Shown in pieces: positions 1-10,236 of a stretch of DNA of 64,000 nucleotides. The position numbers and the translations under genes were made by a program. Source of the DNA: Methylosinus sp. H3A. GTDB lineage: Bacteria > Pseudomonadota > Alphaproteobacteria > Rhizobiales > Beijerinckiaceae. Within the stretch, counting starts at the first letter, position 1. Every line of letters begins with the position of its first letter. The notes under the pieces were generated by a model that was not told where the DNA came from, ran no database searches, and saw only the letters and a program-made list of their open reading frames with translations. The stretch is from positions 3,554,001 through 3,618,000 of the forward strand of contig NZ_JADNQW010000005.1 in NCBI RefSeq assembly GCF_015709455.1, in the 5' to 3' direction.

Positions 1-1610
1 TGGTGCGCCTGCCGTCCAAGATCGAGCGTTTCGTGCGCCTGCCGAGCGCGCAAGGGACAGGGCAGGGGCGCGAGCGCTTCATGCTGCTCGAGACGCTCAT
101 CGCCATAAGCGCGCAAAAGCTCTTTCCCGGCTATCAGCTGCGCGGCCAGGGCATTTTCCGCCTCATTCGCGACAGCGACCTCGAAGTGGAGGAGGAGGCG
201 GAAGACCTCGTGCGCCTGTTCGAGACGGCGCTGAAGCGTCGCCGCCGCGGTTCGGTGATTCGCCTCGAGGTCGCCGCCGACATGCCGGAATCGCTGCGCG
301 CGCTCGTCGCCGAGGAGCTCGACGTCGGCGGGGACGAGATTTTCGTGCTCGATGGAATGCTGGCGCTGAACGATCTTTCCGAGCTGGTCGCGCTCGATCG
401 GCCCGATCTCAAATTCAAGCCCTATACGCCGCGCTTCCCGGAGCGCGTGCGCGACAATGGCGGCGATTGCTTTCTGGCCATCAAGCAGAAGGATCTGGCG
501 GTCCATCACCCTTACGAATCCTTCGACGTCGTCGTGCAATTCCTGCAACAGGCGGCGCGCGATCCCAATGTGGTCGCGATCAAGCAGACGCTCTATCGCA
601 CCTCTTCCAACAGCCCGATTGTGCGCGCGCTGGTGGAGGCGGCGGAAGCCGGCAAATCGGTGACCGCGCTGGTCGAGCTGAAGGCGCGCTTCGACGAGGA
701 GGCCAACATCCGCTGGGCGCGCGATCTGGAGCGCGCCGGCGCGCAGGTGGTGTTTGGCTTCATCGAGCTCAAGACTCACGGCAAGCTGTCGATGGTGGTG
801 CGGCGCGAGGGCGGCGCCATCGTCACTTATTGCCATGTCGGCACCGGCAATTACCATCCGGTGACGGCGCGCATCTATACCGACATCTCGCTCTTCACCG
901 CCGATCCGGCGATCGGCCGCGATGTCTCGCGTATCTTCAACTTCATCACCGGCTATGCGGAGCCCGCCGGGCTCGAGCGCATGGCGGTTTCGCCCATCTC
1001 GCTCAAGACCAGGCTGCTCGAGCATATCGAGCAGGAGATCGGCTTCGCCAAGGCCGGCAAGCCGGCGGCGATCTGGGGCAAATGCAACGCTCTCGTCGAT
1101 CCGGAGATCATCGACGCGCTCTATCACGCCTCGCAGGCGGGGGTGTCGATCGAATTCGTCGTGCGCGGCATTTGCTGTCTGCGGCCCGGCGTTCCCGGCC
1201 TCTCGGACAATATCCGCGTGAAATCGATCGTCGGGCGCTTCCTCGAGCACGCCCGCGTCTATTGCTTCGGCGGCGGGCATACGCTGCCGCACGCCAAAGC
1301 CCATGTCTATATCTCTTCGGCCGATTTGATGCCGCGCAATCTCGACCGCCGCGTCGAGGTGCTGATGCCGATCACCAATCCGACCGTCCATCAGCAGATC
1401 CTCGATCAGATCATGCTGGCCAATCTCATCGACAACGAACAGAGCTATCGAGTCTTGCCGGATGGCTCGTCCTTACGCATAACACCCCCGGAGGGCGAAG
1501 AGCGGTTCAACGCCCATAAATACTTCATGACCAACCCGAGTCTCTCAGGCCGTGGCAAGTCTCTCAAGGAATGGCGTCCGCGTTCGCTCCTCAAGCCGCG
1601 CGAGGACTGA
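1..1610 (+). CDS. ppk: Polyphosphate kinase 1, 5'-truncated by window edge
   Basis: Reversibly transfers the terminal phosphate of ATP to polyphosphate. About 535 codons are visible from base 3. Full-length PPK1 is near 700 residues, so the N-terminal part lies left of the window. The two conserved histidine regions are present: the phospho-acceptor motif in [19 protein letters not shown] and the second histidine in [10 protein letters not shown]. The C-terminal PPK segment [19 protein letters not shown] is also intact. The last 59 bases overlap the start of ppx, which suggests translational coupling of polyphosphate synthesis and breakdown. Identification is secure from family motifs; only the true start is unseen. 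Confidence 0.96.
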   Translation, partial: VRLPSKIERFVRLPSAQGTGQGRERFMLLETLIAISAQKLFPGYQLRGQGIFRLIRDSDLEVEEEAEDLVRLFETALKRRRRGSVIRLEVAADMPESLRALVAEELDVGGDEIFVLDGMLALNDLSELVALDRPDLKFKPYTPRFPERVRDNGGDCFLAIKQKDLAVHHPYESFDVVVQFLQQAARDPNVVAIKQTLYRTSSNSPIVRALVEAAEAGKSVTALVELKARFDEEANIRWARDLERAGAQVVFGFIELKTHGKLSMVVRREGGAIVTYCHVGTGNYHPVTARIYTDISLFTADPAIGRDVSRIFNFITGYAEPAGLERMAVSPISLKTRLLEHIEQEIGFAKAGKPAAIWGKCNALVDPEIIDALYHASQAGVSIEFVVRGICCLRPGVPGLSDNIRVKSIVGRFLEHARVYCFGGGHTLPHAKAHVYISSADLMPRNLDRRVEVLMPITNPTVHQQILDQIMLANLIDNEQSYRVLPDGSSLRITPPEGEERFNAHKYFMTNPSLSGRGKSLKEWRPRSLLKPRED

Positions 1611-3132
1611 CGCGGCGGAGATCGAGGCCGCGGCGCTCGCGGATGCGCAGCGGCCCGTCGCTATCGTCGATATCGGCTCCAATTCGGTGCGTCTCGTCGC
1701 TTATGCGGGGCTGCAGCGGGCGCTGACGCCGATCTTCAACGAAAAAGCCATGTGCGGGCTCGGGCGTGGCGTCTTCACCACCGGCCGGCTGCCGGACGAC
1801 GCCATTCGCAAGGCGTTGGCCGCGCTGCGGCGCTTCCGCTCGCTCTGCGAGATCATGGAAATCTGCGACATAGAGGTGATCGCGACCGCCGCGGCGCGCG
1901 ACGCCGTCAATGGCGCCGCCTTCCTCGCCGCCGCGCAGGATGCGATCGGCCGCGAGATTTCGCTGTTGTCGGGCCGTCGTGAGGCCGAGCTTTCGGCGCT
2001 CGGCGTGATCTCGGCCATTCATGAGCCGGACGGCGTCGTCGGCGATCTCGGCGGCGGCTCGCTGGAGCTCATCGACCTTCACGGCGGCGCGATGGGCGAG
2101 GGGGTGACCTTGCCGCTCGGCGGCCTCGCTCTGATGGACGCCGCGAGCCGCTCGACGCGTCAGGCCGCGCGAATCGCCCGCAAGGCGATCGACGACGCGC
2201 TTCCGCTGCAGCGGCTCAAGGGCCGGGCCTTCTACGCAGTGGGCGGCACTTGGCGCGCCCTGGCGCGGCTGCACATGCGCCAGCGCAATTATCCGCTCGA
2301 CATGATGCATAATTATCGCATTCCGACGAGCGACGCGGCCGAATTCGCCAGCCTTTTGGAGCGTGTCGACAGCGAGGCGCTGGCCGATATCGCCGCAGTC
2401 TCGACGGCGCGCCGTCCGCTGCTCGCCTATGGGGCGATCGTGCTCGACGAGGTGATTCGCAAGGCGCGGCCAAAGGAGATCGTCATCTCCGCCGCGGGCG
2501 TTCGCGAGGGGCTGCTCTATGAGCGTCTGTCGCAGGAGCAGCGCGCGGCCGATCCGCTTGTCGCCGCGGCGCGCGAGCTCGAGCGGGCCATGGCGCGCGC
2601 GCCGGGCTATGGCGACGATCTCATCGCCTGGACCGACGCGCTCTTCGACTCGTCTGGCTTGCACGAGACGGAAGATGAGGCGCGGCTGCGTCACACGGCC
2701 TGTTTTCTCTCGGACGTGAGCTGGCGCGCGCATCCGGACTATCGCGCCAATCAGGCGATGAATGTGATCGCCAATTCCGCCTTCGTGGCCGTCGACCACC
2801 CGGGCCGCGCCTTTCTGGCGCTGGTCGCGGTGCTGCGCCACGCCGGCCCGGACAGCGAGGGCGCGCTGCCGGTTCGCGGTCTCATGTCGCCGCGGCTGCT
2901 GGAGCGCGCGCGCGTTCTCTCGGCTGCCTTGCGCGTCGCCTATCTGCTGACGGCGGCGATGCCCGGCGTTCTGCCGCGCACGCCGCTCGTCACGCATGGG
3001 GGAAGGCTGGTTCTGTCCTTGCCGGAGGAATTGGCCGATCTCGTGAGCGAGCGGCTGGCCAGCCGGTCCAAGGCGCTCGGCCGTCTCATCGGCGCCGAGG
3101 CGGTGATAGAGGCCGCCGCCCCCGTCGGCTGA
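1552..3132 (+). CDS. ppx: Exopolyphosphatase, Ppx/GppA family
   Basis: Hydrolyses terminal phosphates from polyphosphate (possibly pppGpp as well). The 526-residue product opens its ASKHA ATPase fold with [16 protein letters not shown] and has the second glycine-rich phosphate loop [17 protein letters not shown]-terminal HD-like helical region follows, as usual for Ppx proteins of about 500 residues. The only plausible start in this frame is GTG at 1552, inside the 3' end of ppk; this adds about 30 basic residues before the conserved core. Gene order ppk-ppx with rnd nearby is common in Rhizobiales. Function is assigned from family knowledge; the start is the least certain part. Confidence 0.93.
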   Translation: MASLSRNGVRVRSSSRARTDAAEIEAAALADAQRPVAIVDIGSNSVRLVAYAGLQRALTPIFNEKAMCGLGRGVFTTGRLPDDAIRKALAALRRFRSLCEIMEICDIEVIATAAARDAVNGAAFLAAAQDAIGREISLLSGRREAELSALGVISAIHEPDGVVGDLGGGSLELIDLHGGAMGEGVTLPLGGLALMDAASRSTRQAARIARKAIDDALPLQRLKGRAFYAVGGTWRALARLHMRQRNYPLDMMHNYRIPTSDAAEFASLLERVDSEALADIAAVSTARRPLLAYGAIVLDEVIRKARPKEIVISAAGVREGLLYERLSQEQRAADPLVAAARELERAMARAPGYGDDLIAWTDALFDSSGLHETEDEARLRHTACFLSDVSWRAHPDYRANQAMNVIANSAFVAVDHPGRAFLALVAVLRHAGPDSEGALPVRGLMSPRLLERARVLSAALRVAYLLTAAMPGVLPRTPLVTHGGRLVLSLPEELADLVSERLASRSKALGRLIGAEAVIEAAAPVG

Positions 3133-3153
3133 CGGAGGCGGCGTTTTTCATAC

Positions 3154-3558
3154 TCAATAAGCGGCGCGGGGCGCGATACGGTCTTGCGCGGTCACCGTCA
3201 TGGCGGCGGCGTCGGCCGAGCAGGCGAAGCGCAGCGTCTTGGCGACGGCGGTGTCGAGATTGGCCGACTTGCCGGTGGAGATCGGCACGATGAGCCTGGT
3301 CGTGGCCGTCGCGGGTGTCGCCTCCTCGAGCGAGGGCGCGTCGAAGATGATCACCGTCAAGCGGCAGGCGCCGTCGCCGCCGACAAAGTAACTCAACACA
3401 TGCTTCTGACCCGCGTCGAAGCTGGCCGCGGCGAGCGGCTTCAGCGTCACCGGCGCAGTCGCCGACCCGTGGGGCTCGGCGCGCAGGGACACGCCCGCCG
3501 AAAGGCTCAGCACAGCGGCGAGGGCCAGAGCGAAGATGCGTTTTCCTGCTGTCATCAT
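3154..3558 (-). CDS. Exported hypothetical protein (134 aa)
   Basis: I do not recognise this family. From ATG 3558 the product starts MMTAGKRIFALALAAVLSLS and then RAEPHG, a clear signal peptide with a cleavage site after about residue 28. The mature part (about 105 residues) is beta-rich in appearance and contains two cysteines (GACRLT and RFACSA) that could form one disulfide. ATG 3558 is preferred over an upstream ATG at 3576 because AGGAAGGA lies a suitable distance before it. It converges on ppx with a 21-base gap. Probably a periplasmic protein; no pathway can be proposed. Confidence 0.7.
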   Translation of the reverse strand: MMTAGKRIFALALAAVLSLSAGVSLRAEPHGSATAPVTLKPLAAASFDAGQKHVLSYFVGGDGACRLTVIIFDAPSLEEATPATATTRLIVPISTGKSANLDTAVAKTLRFACSADAAAMTVTAQDRIAPRAAY

Positions 3559-3895
3559 GGTCTTGTCCTTCCTCATCTCGAACGGCGGCGCCGGGAGGCG
3601 CCTTCGCGACACAGACCTCTACGCGCCGAAGCCGCATCGAGATCACATTGCGTCGCAACATGAGTGTATGTTGCAGCGCAGCAGCGCGAATTCAAGGCGC
3701 GCATTGTCGCAGGTCGAGCTCTATCGAACTATTCGATTATGCAATGAATTCAGATCGAAAGATGAGTTGTGCGCCGCAAAATCGGATAGGCCGGCGCGCA
3801 CGGTCGGGTCGGCGCAGGACCACCCTGACCTACCTGTACGAATAGGTGTGGATAAGCGTAAAAGGCTGGGAGAGTTACCTACCCGGCAGGCGGAT
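3559..3895. other. Intergenic region between exported protein and rnd
   Basis: About 337 bases without a convincing gene. The stretch 3640-3860 is less G+C-rich than its surroundings and probably carries the promoter of the exported-protein gene. A short dyad, ACCTA and TAGGT around a 10-base spacer near 3829-3847, is visible but too weak to call an operator. Confidence 0.5.
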
Positions 3896-5074
3896 TCAGC
3901 GCCCTGCGGACTCGTCGCTGTCCAGCCAGTCGAGCGTGACGACCTTGCCTTTTTCGACAGCCAGAGCCAGCCGTCCGGACTTTAGCTGCAGGGCTTTGTC
4001 GCCGAAAATCGTCCTCCGCCAGCCGGAGAGGGCGGGCACGTCCGCCGCATCGTCGCCGGCGATCGCCTCGAGATCCTCGACGGTGGCGATCATCTTGGTG
4101 GCGACGCCCGTCTCTTCGGCGACCTGTCGCAGCAGCACCTTGAGCAACTCGACAGTGGCTCCGCTGGAGCTGCCGCGCTTCTCGCGCTCTATGCGCGGCA
4201 GAGTGGCGGGATCGCGGGCCAGCGCCCGCTCGATCGCGGCGACGATGTCCGCGCCGGAGCGCGAGCGCTCGAGCCCGCGCGGAAAGGCGCGCAGATTGCC
4301 GAGCGCCTCCTGCGTCCGCGGGGCGGCGAGCGCGATCTCGATCAGCATATCGTCCTTGAGCACGCGCGAGCGCGGCACGTCGCGGCCTTGAGCTTCGCTC
4401 TCGCGCCAGGCGGCCAGCTCCATCAGAACGGCGAGGTCGCGCGGCTTGCGCACGCGATGGCGCAGCCGCTCCCAGGCGTTCTCCGGGCTCTGCTCATAGG
4501 TCTCGGGCGTGGTCAGCGTGCGCATTTCGTCGGCGAGCCAGTCGAGCCGGTTGGAGCGCTCGAGCCGGGCGCGCAGATGCGTGTAGATTTGCCGGAGATG
4601 GGTGACGTCGGCGATGGCGTAGTCGATCTGCGCCGCGGACAGCGGCCGCTTCGACCAATCGGTGAAGCGCGAGGATTTGTCGAGACTCTCCTTGGAGATA
4701 GCCTTGACCAGCTCGACATAGGAGACCTGATCGCCGAAGCCGCAGACCATGGCTGCGACCTGCGTGTCGAACAGCGGGGCCGGGATCAGCCGCGCGAGCC
4801 GCCAGACGATCTCGAGATCCTGGCGGGCGGCGTGGAAGACCTTGACCACGCGTTCATCGGCCATCAGCTCGAAGAAGGGCGTGAGGTCGAGTCCTTCGGA
4901 CAAAGTGTCGACGGCGAAGGCCTCCTCGGGCGAGGCCAGTTGAATGACGCAGACCTTGGGCCAGAAAGTCGTTTCCCTCAAGAACTCCGTGTCGACGGTG
5001 ACGAAGGGATGACGGGCGAGACGGGCGCAAGCGGCGGCGAGATCATCGGTAGAGGTCAAGAGGCTCATCGACAT
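3896..5074 (-). CDS. rnd: Ribonuclease D
   Basis: 3'-5' exoribonuclease that trims tRNA precursors and other structured RNAs. The 392-residue product shows the DEDDy exonuclease motifs in order: [11 protein letters not shown] (ExoI, Asp and Glu), [11 protein letters not shown] (ExoII, Asp) and the ExoIII Tyr/Asp in [12 protein letters not shown]. An HRDC domain follows around residues 210-290. The length matches alphaproteobacterial RNase D. The start may be ATG 5074 or 5068; neither has a strong ribosome site. It is monocistronic and convergent to the preceding block. Confidence 0.94.
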   Translation of the reverse strand: MSMSLLTSTDDLAAACARLARHPFVTVDTEFLRETTFWPKVCVIQLASPEEAFAVDTLSEGLDLTPFFELMADERVVKVFHAARQDLEIVWRLARLIPAPLFDTQVAAMVCGFGDQVSYVELVKAISKESLDKSSRFTDWSKRPLSAAQIDYAIADVTHLRQIYTHLRARLERSNRLDWLADEMRTLTTPETYEQSPENAWERLRHRVRKPRDLAVLMELAAWRESEAQGRDVPRSRVLKDDMLIEIALAAPRTQEALGNLRAFPRGLERSRSGADIVAAIERALARDPATLPRIEREKRGSSSGATVELLKVLLRQVAEETGVATKMIATVEDLEAIAGDDAADVPALSGWRRTIFGDKALQLKSGRLALAVEKGKVVTLDWLDSDESAGR

Positions 5075-5494
5075 GAAGTCTTAGAGTACTTTTTTCCGGT
5101 CCTGAAGTGTCTCGGCGCATGTTTTCGGAGTCTTTGCGCATGTTTTCGACCGATTTTCCGGCCTGACGGCTTTTCCGGGCGACGACGGGGCCGCGCCGGC
5201 CCGCGCTCGGAGCTGAGACGTCGCGGGCGCCGCGAGGTCGAAGCCGGGGCCGAAGGGCGACGGCAGAGGGGATTCGCTCGCGGGGCGGGGACGCGGCGGC
5301 CATCGATCGGAGCCAAGGCCAAAAAACCGCGCAATCTGTTGAGTTGTTTCATAAAATGATCTATGAGGGCGGCCCTGCGTCGCCAGATATGACCAATTAT
5401 TCGCGCGATATCCGCGCATGACGCCGGCCCGACGCGCAGTTTTTCCGATTGCCCTCGACGCGGCGAAATGAAATCATAGTGAAATAGTCAACAA
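5075..5494. other. Intergenic region between rnd and TPR gene
   Basis: About 420 bases containing the divergent promoters of rnd and the TPR gene. A 13-base direct repeat, GCGCATGTTTTCG, occurs twice at 5117-5149, 20 bases apart, just upstream of rnd. The sequence near 5345-5400 is A+T-richer and may hold the promoter for the TPR gene. Open frames here are short, arginine-rich and look like non-coding translations. Confidence 0.5.
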
Positions 5495-6499
5495 ATGGAG
5501 CCCGTCGGCCAAATGGCGCCCCTCGCTTTCGTCTCGACCCCTTTTCGCTCGCCGCTCCGCTTCGCTCTGGCTGCGGCCTTTTCCCTCTGCTGCGTCGCGG
5601 CCGAGGCCAAGGGCGACGCCTGGAGCGGTTGCCGCGCCGCCGATCCCGACAAGCGCATAGAGGGCTGCGGCGAGGTGATCGCCCGCGGCGACAAGGAGAC
5701 CAAGCCCAATCGCGTGGCCGCGCACGTCAATCGCGGCGGAGCCTATCACGCCAAGGGCGATTATGAGCGCGCGCTCGCCGATTTCGACAAGGCGCTGGAG
5801 ATCGACCCCAATTCGGCGGTCGCTCTGGCCGATCGCGCCGCGGCCTATCGCGCCAAGGGCGATTTCGACCACGCCATCGCCGATTACGACAAGCTCGTCG
5901 CCGCGCAGCCGAAGGCCGCGGCCTATCTCGGCCGCGGCGGCGCCTATCAAGGCAAGGGCGATCTCGACAAGGCCATCGCCGATTACGACAAGGCGCTGGA
6001 GCTCGACAAGAAATCGGCCGCCGCGCTGAGCAATCGCGGCCGCGCCTATCGCGCCAAGGGCGATCTCGATCGAGCGCTCGCCGATTTCGACGCGGCGATA
6101 AAGCTCGAGCCCAAATCTGCTCAGGCCTACCTCAATCGCGCCGCGCTCTATCAGGCCAGGGGCGATCTCGACCATGCGCTGGCCGATTACGACAAGGCGA
6201 TCGCCAGCGACGGCAAGCTCGCCATCGCCTACAACAATCGCGGTCTGGCGCTGCACGCCAAGGGCGATTTCGACCGCGCCATCGCCGATTTCGGCAAGGC
6301 CGTCGCGATCGACGCCAAATATGCGCGCGCTTACCTCAACCGCGCCAACGCCTATCGCGGCAAGCGCGATCTCGAGCACGCCAAGCCCGATCTCGAGCAG
6401 GCGCTGTCGCTTGATCCTGCTCTCGCCGCGGCGAAAAAGGGGCTGGACGAGGTGACGAAGCAACTCGCCGCCCGCGCCGCCGCCGCGCCGGCGCAATAG
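5495..6499 (+). CDS. Exported TPR-repeat protein
   Basis: A 334-residue protein with an N-terminal signal sequence (hydrophobic ALAAAFSLCCVAAEA, cleavage near residue 38). A SEL1/TPR-like cap with two cysteines (SGCRAAD, EGCGEV) follows, then about seven nearly identical 34-residue TPR units of the pattern NRGxAYxAKGDxDxAxADYDKALELD from about residue 78 to 310. Such repeats form helical protein-binding scaffolds, so this is probably a periplasmic adaptor whose partner cannot be predicted. The near-identical repeats suggest internal duplication. Start is ATG 5495 or ATG 5513; the latter gives a more typical signal peptide. Confidence 0.85.
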   Translation: MEPVGQMAPLAFVSTPFRSPLRFALAAAFSLCCVAAEAKGDAWSGCRAADPDKRIEGCGEVIARGDKETKPNRVAAHVNRGGAYHAKGDYERALADFDKALEIDPNSAVALADRAAAYRAKGDFDHAIADYDKLVAAQPKAAAYLGRGGAYQGKGDLDKAIADYDKALELDKKSAAALSNRGRAYRAKGDLDRALADFDAAIKLEPKSAQAYLNRAALYQARGDLDHALADYDKAIASDGKLAIAYNNRGLALHAKGDFDRAIADFGKAVAIDAKYARAYLNRANAYRGKRDLEHAKPDLEQALSLDPALAAAKKGLDEVTKQLAARAAAAPAQ

Positions 6500-6525
6500 C
6501 GCGCGCCGAGGCGGTCTGACTTCTT

Positions 6526-7134
6526 TCAACGGGAGGCGGAAGGCGCCTCGTCGATCGCGAGAAAGAGACGCTCGACGCCCGTTCCGGCGATCGGCGGCGA
6601 GCGATGCGGCTGAGCGGGCGCTTCGGCGGTCGCGGCCTTCTCGCCGCGCAGGATCGCGACCCAGCCGCGCTCGAGCCGGCGAATGGGCTCCTCGGCGAGA
6701 GGGTCCGCTCCCGGGGCCGGCGCGATCCATTGCGTGCCCGGCCCGCGATAGGTGGTCACGAGGCGAAAGCGCACGAAATCGACGTGAAACAAACGACAGG
6801 CGTCGTCCGCGATCGTCTCGAGCCGCACGCGAATCTCGCCCGCGCGCGTCGCCTCCCGATAGAGAAGCGCGAGCCGCATCACATCGCTCACCAGCCATTC
6901 CGCGAGCCATGCGGGCTCGAGGCCGGCGTCCGCCAAGCCCTGCGCCAGCGCGCGCCGCAGCGTCTCCTCTTCGCCCGTCACGCGCAATCGTAGCGGGCTG
7001 GCGAGCGTCGTCGCGTCCAGCGCGGCGGCGACTCCCGGCTCTAATTCCCGCGGAATCAGGCAGATCGAGCGGGACTGCATGAGATTTCGCGGCGCTCGCC
7101 GCGACACGGGCGCAGCGGCTTCGTCACGCAGCAT
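6526..7134 (-). CDS. DUF1826 protein, partner of CobW GTPase
   Basis: A 202-residue protein matching DUF1826, with the conserved core [23 protein letters not shown]1826 genes are characteristically next to zinc-linked CobW/ZigA GTPases, as here: its start overlaps the cobW stop by 11 bases, so the two are co-transcribed and probably coupled. No catalytic motif or membrane segment is evident, so it is probably a cytoplasmic accessory protein in zinc homeostasis. This role is inference from neighbourhood. An internal ATG at 7080 ([10 protein letters not shown]) is an alternative start. Confidence 0.85.
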   Translation of the reverse strand: MLRDEAAAPVSRRAPRNLMQSRSICLIPRELEPGVAAALDATTLASPLRLRVTGEEETLRRALAQGLADAGLEPAWLAEWLVSDVMRLALLYREATRAGEIRVRLETIADDACRLFHVDFVRFRLVTTYRGPGTQWIAPAPGADPLAEEPIRRLERGWVAILRGEKAATAEAPAQPHRSPPIAGTGVERLFLAIDEAPSASR

Positions 7135-8350
7135 CGGCGCTCTCCCATGCGGGGAAGGGGTCGCGCAGCGCGCGATAGGCCGAGGCGTCGAAGCGTTTGG
7201 GCTTTTGCGGCCCGACGAGGCAGGCGTCGAGCGCCGCGCGAATCGCCGCCTCGTTCATGCCGATTCCGATGAAGACGAGCTCCTGCCGGCGATCGCCCCA
7301 GACCGCGTCCCAATTGCGCTCGAAATGGCGCTTCCAGTCGGGATGGTCGGGCCAATGCTGTTTCGGCACGGCGATCCACCAATAGCCCATTGCGGTCACG
7401 CGGGCGACGGCGCCGGCGATCGAGAATTCGCCGACCCATTTCGGCCGTGTCGCGAGCCAGAAATGCCCCTTGGCGCGCACGAGCCCGGGCCAGGTCGCAT
7501 TGATGAAAGCGTTGAATTTCTCGGGGTGGAACGGCCGCCGCGCCCGATAGACGAAGCTTTCTATTCCATATTGCTCCGACTCCGGCACATGGTCTTCCGG
7601 GCTGTAGAGCGCCTTGTGCCATAGCGGATGACGCTGCGCCTTCTCCTCGTCAAAGAGGCCGGTGTCGAGAATGGCGTCCATCGGCGCCGCGGCGAAATCG
7701 GTCTCGACGATGCGCGCGTCGGCGTTGAGCGACTTCACCACCTTGCGCACCAGCGCCAGCCGCTCCTCCGACACCGCCGAGGCTTTGTTGACGATGATGA
7801 CGTCGGCGAATTCGATCTGCTCCACCAGCAGATCGACGAGGGTGCGATCGTCGTCCTCCCCGGCGACCTCGCCGCGGTCGCGCAGAAAGTCGTTCGAGCC
7901 ATAGTCCTGCAGCAGGCTGGCCGCGTCGACGACTGTGACCATGGTGTCGAGCCGGGCGAGATCGGAAAGGCTGGCGCCATTCTCGTCGCGAAAGGAGAAG
8001 GTGCTGGCGACCGGCAGCGGCTCGGCTATGCCCGTGCTCTCGATCAGCAGATAATCGAAGCGGCCTTCCTCGCCGAGGCGCCGCACCTCCGCGAGCAGAT
8101 CGTCGCGCAAGGTGCAGCAGATGCAGCCATTGGTCATTTCGACGAGCTTCTCGTCGGTGCGCGACAGCTCCGCGCCGCCGTCGCGGATGAGGTCGGCGTC
8201 GATATTCACCTCGCTCATATCATTCACGATGACGGCGACGCGCCGACCCTCGCGATTATTGAGAACATGATTGAGCAGCGTCGTCTTTCCGGCCCCGAGA
8301 AAGCCGGAGAGGACGGTGACGGGGAGGCGAGGGTCGGGAGTCTGGGCCAT
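7124..8350 (-). CDS. CobW/ZigA-type metal-chaperone GTPase
   Basis: A 408-residue G3E P-loop GTPase. Visible motifs are Walker A GFLGAGKT at residues 16-23, the metal-binding CxCC motif (CICC) at 76-79, the guanine-specificity motif VNKAS, and a C-terminal CobW_C domain ending [14 protein letters not shown], which is typical of zinc-linked members. Family knowledge: proteins of this type deliver zinc to client enzymes during zinc scarcity. A perfect 21-bp palindrome resembling alphaproteobacterial Zur boxes lies 9 bases upstream of ATG 8350, supporting zinc control. It forms an operon with the overlapping DUF1826 gene. A cobalt role is less likely because no cobalamin genes are nearby. Confidence 0.92.
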   Translation of the reverse strand: MAQTPDPRLPVTVLSGFLGAGKTTLLNHVLNNREGRRVAVIVNDMSEVNIDADLIRDGGAELSRTDEKLVEMTNGCICCTLRDDLLAEVRRLGEEGRFDYLLIESTGIAEPLPVASTFSFRDENGASLSDLARLDTMVTVVDAASLLQDYGSNDFLRDRGEVAGEDDDRTLVDLLVEQIEFADVIIVNKASAVSEERLALVRKVVKSLNADARIVETDFAAAPMDAILDTGLFDEEKAQRHPLWHKALYSPEDHVPESEQYGIESFVYRARRPFHPEKFNAFINATWPGLVRAKGHFWLATRPKWVGEFSIAGAVARVTAMGYWWIAVPKQHWPDHPDWKRHFERNWDAVWGDRRQELVFIGIGMNEAAIRAALDACLVGPQKPKRFDASAYRALRDPFPAWESADAA

Positions 8351-8358
8351 GGCGCGCC

Positions 8359-8379
8359 ATATGTTATATTATAACATAT
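8359..8379. promoter_or_regulatory. Zur-like operator upstream of cobW
   Basis: A perfect palindrome: arm ATATGTTATA, a central T, then the exact complement TATAACATAT. The core GTTATAnTATAAC closely resembles Zur (zinc uptake regulator) boxes known from Agrobacterium and Rhizobium. It sits 9 bases before the cobW start codon, where a bound repressor would block transcription. Function is inferred from similarity and position. Confidence 0.75.
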
Positions 8380-8519
8380 ATTGGGGTAGCCGAGCGGGAT
8401 GGCGGCGTCAAGCGGAGGCGCGGGTAGACGCGGCGGATCGAACTCCCGTGGACCGAGGAGGAGTTGTGATCACTGTAGCCCTAAAAAGATGGCGGTTCGC
8501 CTGCTCGACCGCAGGCCGA

Positions 8520-9437
8520 TCATTCAAAATAGTCTTCGTCTATCTTCTTGATTTCGAGCGTCTCTTCTACTCGGCACCCGACATTGTATCGGATCATCAG
8601 CTTCGTGAGCTGGTCCCCGTCGATCAATACGATGCGCTTGCTGAGAAATTGGGCCGTTTCTATAGCCGAAGCCGAAAAACGCGAGGTCGTCACGAACAGG
8701 CCTTTGGTCGCCTTGTGCCGATCGAGGCTTCCGAAGAAATCTCGGATCGCTCCCGAGCCGACATTATTGCCCTCGGCATAGCGTTTGGCTTGTATGTAAC
8801 CCCGATCCAGCCCGAGCGCGTCTTGATCGATCACGCCGTCTACGCCGTCATCGCCACTGCGACCTAGAGCGCGTCCAGCGTCGGCGACGGAGCCGCCGAA
8901 ACCCATCCCGAGGAGCAGATTGACGAGCAGCCGCTCGAAAAACTCGGGTGGCGCGCCGCGAACACGATCGAGCAGATCTCGTCTCAGGCTCGCATCGATT
9001 TCACGATGCGCCTCACGCATGATCTCATCGGGCGTCTGCGATCGAAGTTCGATCGGAGACAGAGCGACAGGAGGAGCCTCGGCGTCTTCTTGCTGTGAGC
9101 CTTTGACGAAATCCCGGAACTCCTCGAACCGGTTCAAAAAGGCATTGTCGATACGCTCAGGATTTGATTGCAGCGCTATTTTTCCTCGATCTGTGATCGT
9201 GAAATGCCCGCGCCGGGTGATCTCGACCAAGCCAGCTTTGTTCAGATAGGTTTTCGCCCAATGCACGCGATTGGCGAAAAGGGTCTGCCTGCCGGAAGGC
9301 AGCAGCTGCGCCCGCTCCTCCGCCGTCAGGGCGAGGCTTTCCGCCACGCGCTCCACGACGTCGCCGATACGAACTTCGCCCAGCGAGGCGGCCGAAAGGA
9401 CCGGGAGCATCAATGATTGATAATCGGGAATAGCCAT
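8520..9437 (-). CDS. mrr: Mrr-type restriction endonuclease
   Basis: Type IV-like nuclease that in E. coli attacks modified DNA. From ATG 9437 the 305-residue product starts MAIPDYQSLMLPVL, the usual Mrr N-terminal winged-helix start, and it ends with the PD-(D/E)xK-type Mrr_cat domain. The catalytic region is visible as GDDGVDGVIDQDALGLDRGY followed by IQAKRYAEG, the D...QxK arrangement of the family. No methylase or specificity gene is adjacent, so it acts alone. The reading frame extends 11 codons upstream to 9470, but ATG 9437 fits family N-termini better. Confidence 0.9.
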   Translation of the reverse strand: MAIPDYQSLMLPVLSAASLGEVRIGDVVERVAESLALTAEERAQLLPSGRQTLFANRVHWAKTYLNKAGLVEITRRGHFTITDRGKIALQSNPERIDNAFLNRFEEFRDFVKGSQQEDAEAPPVALSPIELRSQTPDEIMREAHREIDASLRRDLLDRVRGAPPEFFERLLVNLLLGMGFGGSVADAGRALGRSGDDGVDGVIDQDALGLDRGYIQAKRYAEGNNVGSGAIRDFFGSLDRHKATKGLFVTTSRFSASAIETAQFLSKRIVLIDGDQLTKLMIRYNVGCRVEETLEIKKIDEDYFE

Positions 9438-9626
9438 TTTCGAAGCGTAACAACGGGACGCGAGCCGCACAACGCCATGTGGCTGCGCTTGCGCAAATCG
9501 ACCATCGGCGATCGGGGGGCAAGAAAACTGGTCAAAACCAGCTCCTCGCCCCGGCGAGCCATAAAAAATGGGCGTCTCAGGACGAGTGCAGGTTTGCTAG
9601 AACCGCCTCGGGCAAGGGCGAGGGGT

Positions 9627-10112
9627 CTACTTCCCCTTCGCCGCCGCCAGAACCTCGGCCGCATGGCCCGGCACTTTGACCTTGCGCCAGACTTTCTCGA
9701 TCTTCCCGTCCGGGCCGATCAGAAAGGTCGAGCGCTCGACGCCCATATATTTACGGCCATACATGCTCTTCTCGACCCACACGCCATAGGCGGAGAGCAT
9801 TTCCTTCGTCTCGTCCGAGGCGAGCGGAAAGGTCAGCTCGTATTTGGCGCGGAATTTGTCGTGCTTGGCCGGCGAATCCGGCGAGACGCCGACGAGCGCG
9901 GTCTTCGCCTTGGCGAAATCGGCCTTCAAAGCGTTGAATTCGATCGCTTCCTTGGTGCAGCCGGAGGTGTCGTCCTTGGGGTAGAAGTAGAGCGCCAGCT
10001 TCTTGCCGGAAAAGCCGGAAAGTGAGAGCGTCTCGCCGCCGGCTCCGGGCAGCTCGAAGGAGGGGGCCGCGTCGCCTTCGCGCAAGCCTGTGGATTTCTT
10101 CGCCTCGGTCAC
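9627..10112 (-). CDS. bcp: Thioredoxin-dependent peroxiredoxin (Bcp/PrxQ)
   Basis: Reduces hydrogen and organic peroxides in the cytoplasm using thioredoxin. The peroxidatic cysteine is C52 in the canonical PKDDTSGCTKEAIEFN context; no PrxQ-type resolving cysteine five residues later is seen, which places it in the 1-Cys-like subgroup. I choose GTG 10112 over ATG 10133 because AAGGAAGG lies 5 bases before the GTG. The resulting 161 residues match the family length. The gene is monocistronic. Confidence 0.93.
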   Translation of the reverse strand: MTEAKKSTGLREGDAAPSFELPGAGGETLSLSGFSGKKLALYFYPKDDTSGCTKEAIEFNALKADFAKAKTALVGVSPDSPAKHDKFRAKYELTFPLASDETKEMLSAYGVWVEKSMYGRKYMGVERSTFLIGPDGKIEKVWRKVKVPGHAAEVLAAAKGK

Positions 10113-10236
10113 TGCGCCTTCCTTTCGTCTCATCCGCCGTTACAATCGGCAGCATGCAGAGGATGGCGCGCTTCGCAAGAGATTCTGGTGAAAATCCCCA
10201 GTTGCGCGCCGTACGAGTTGTGATCTTCTCGAGGCC

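Noticed and set aside
8381..8460. tRNA-like stretch (CCGAGCGG and GATCGAACTCC) between cobW and mrr
   Set aside because: D-arm-like and T-loop-like strings are present but no acceptor or anticodon stem of proper length can be formed, so it is at most a degraded remnant.
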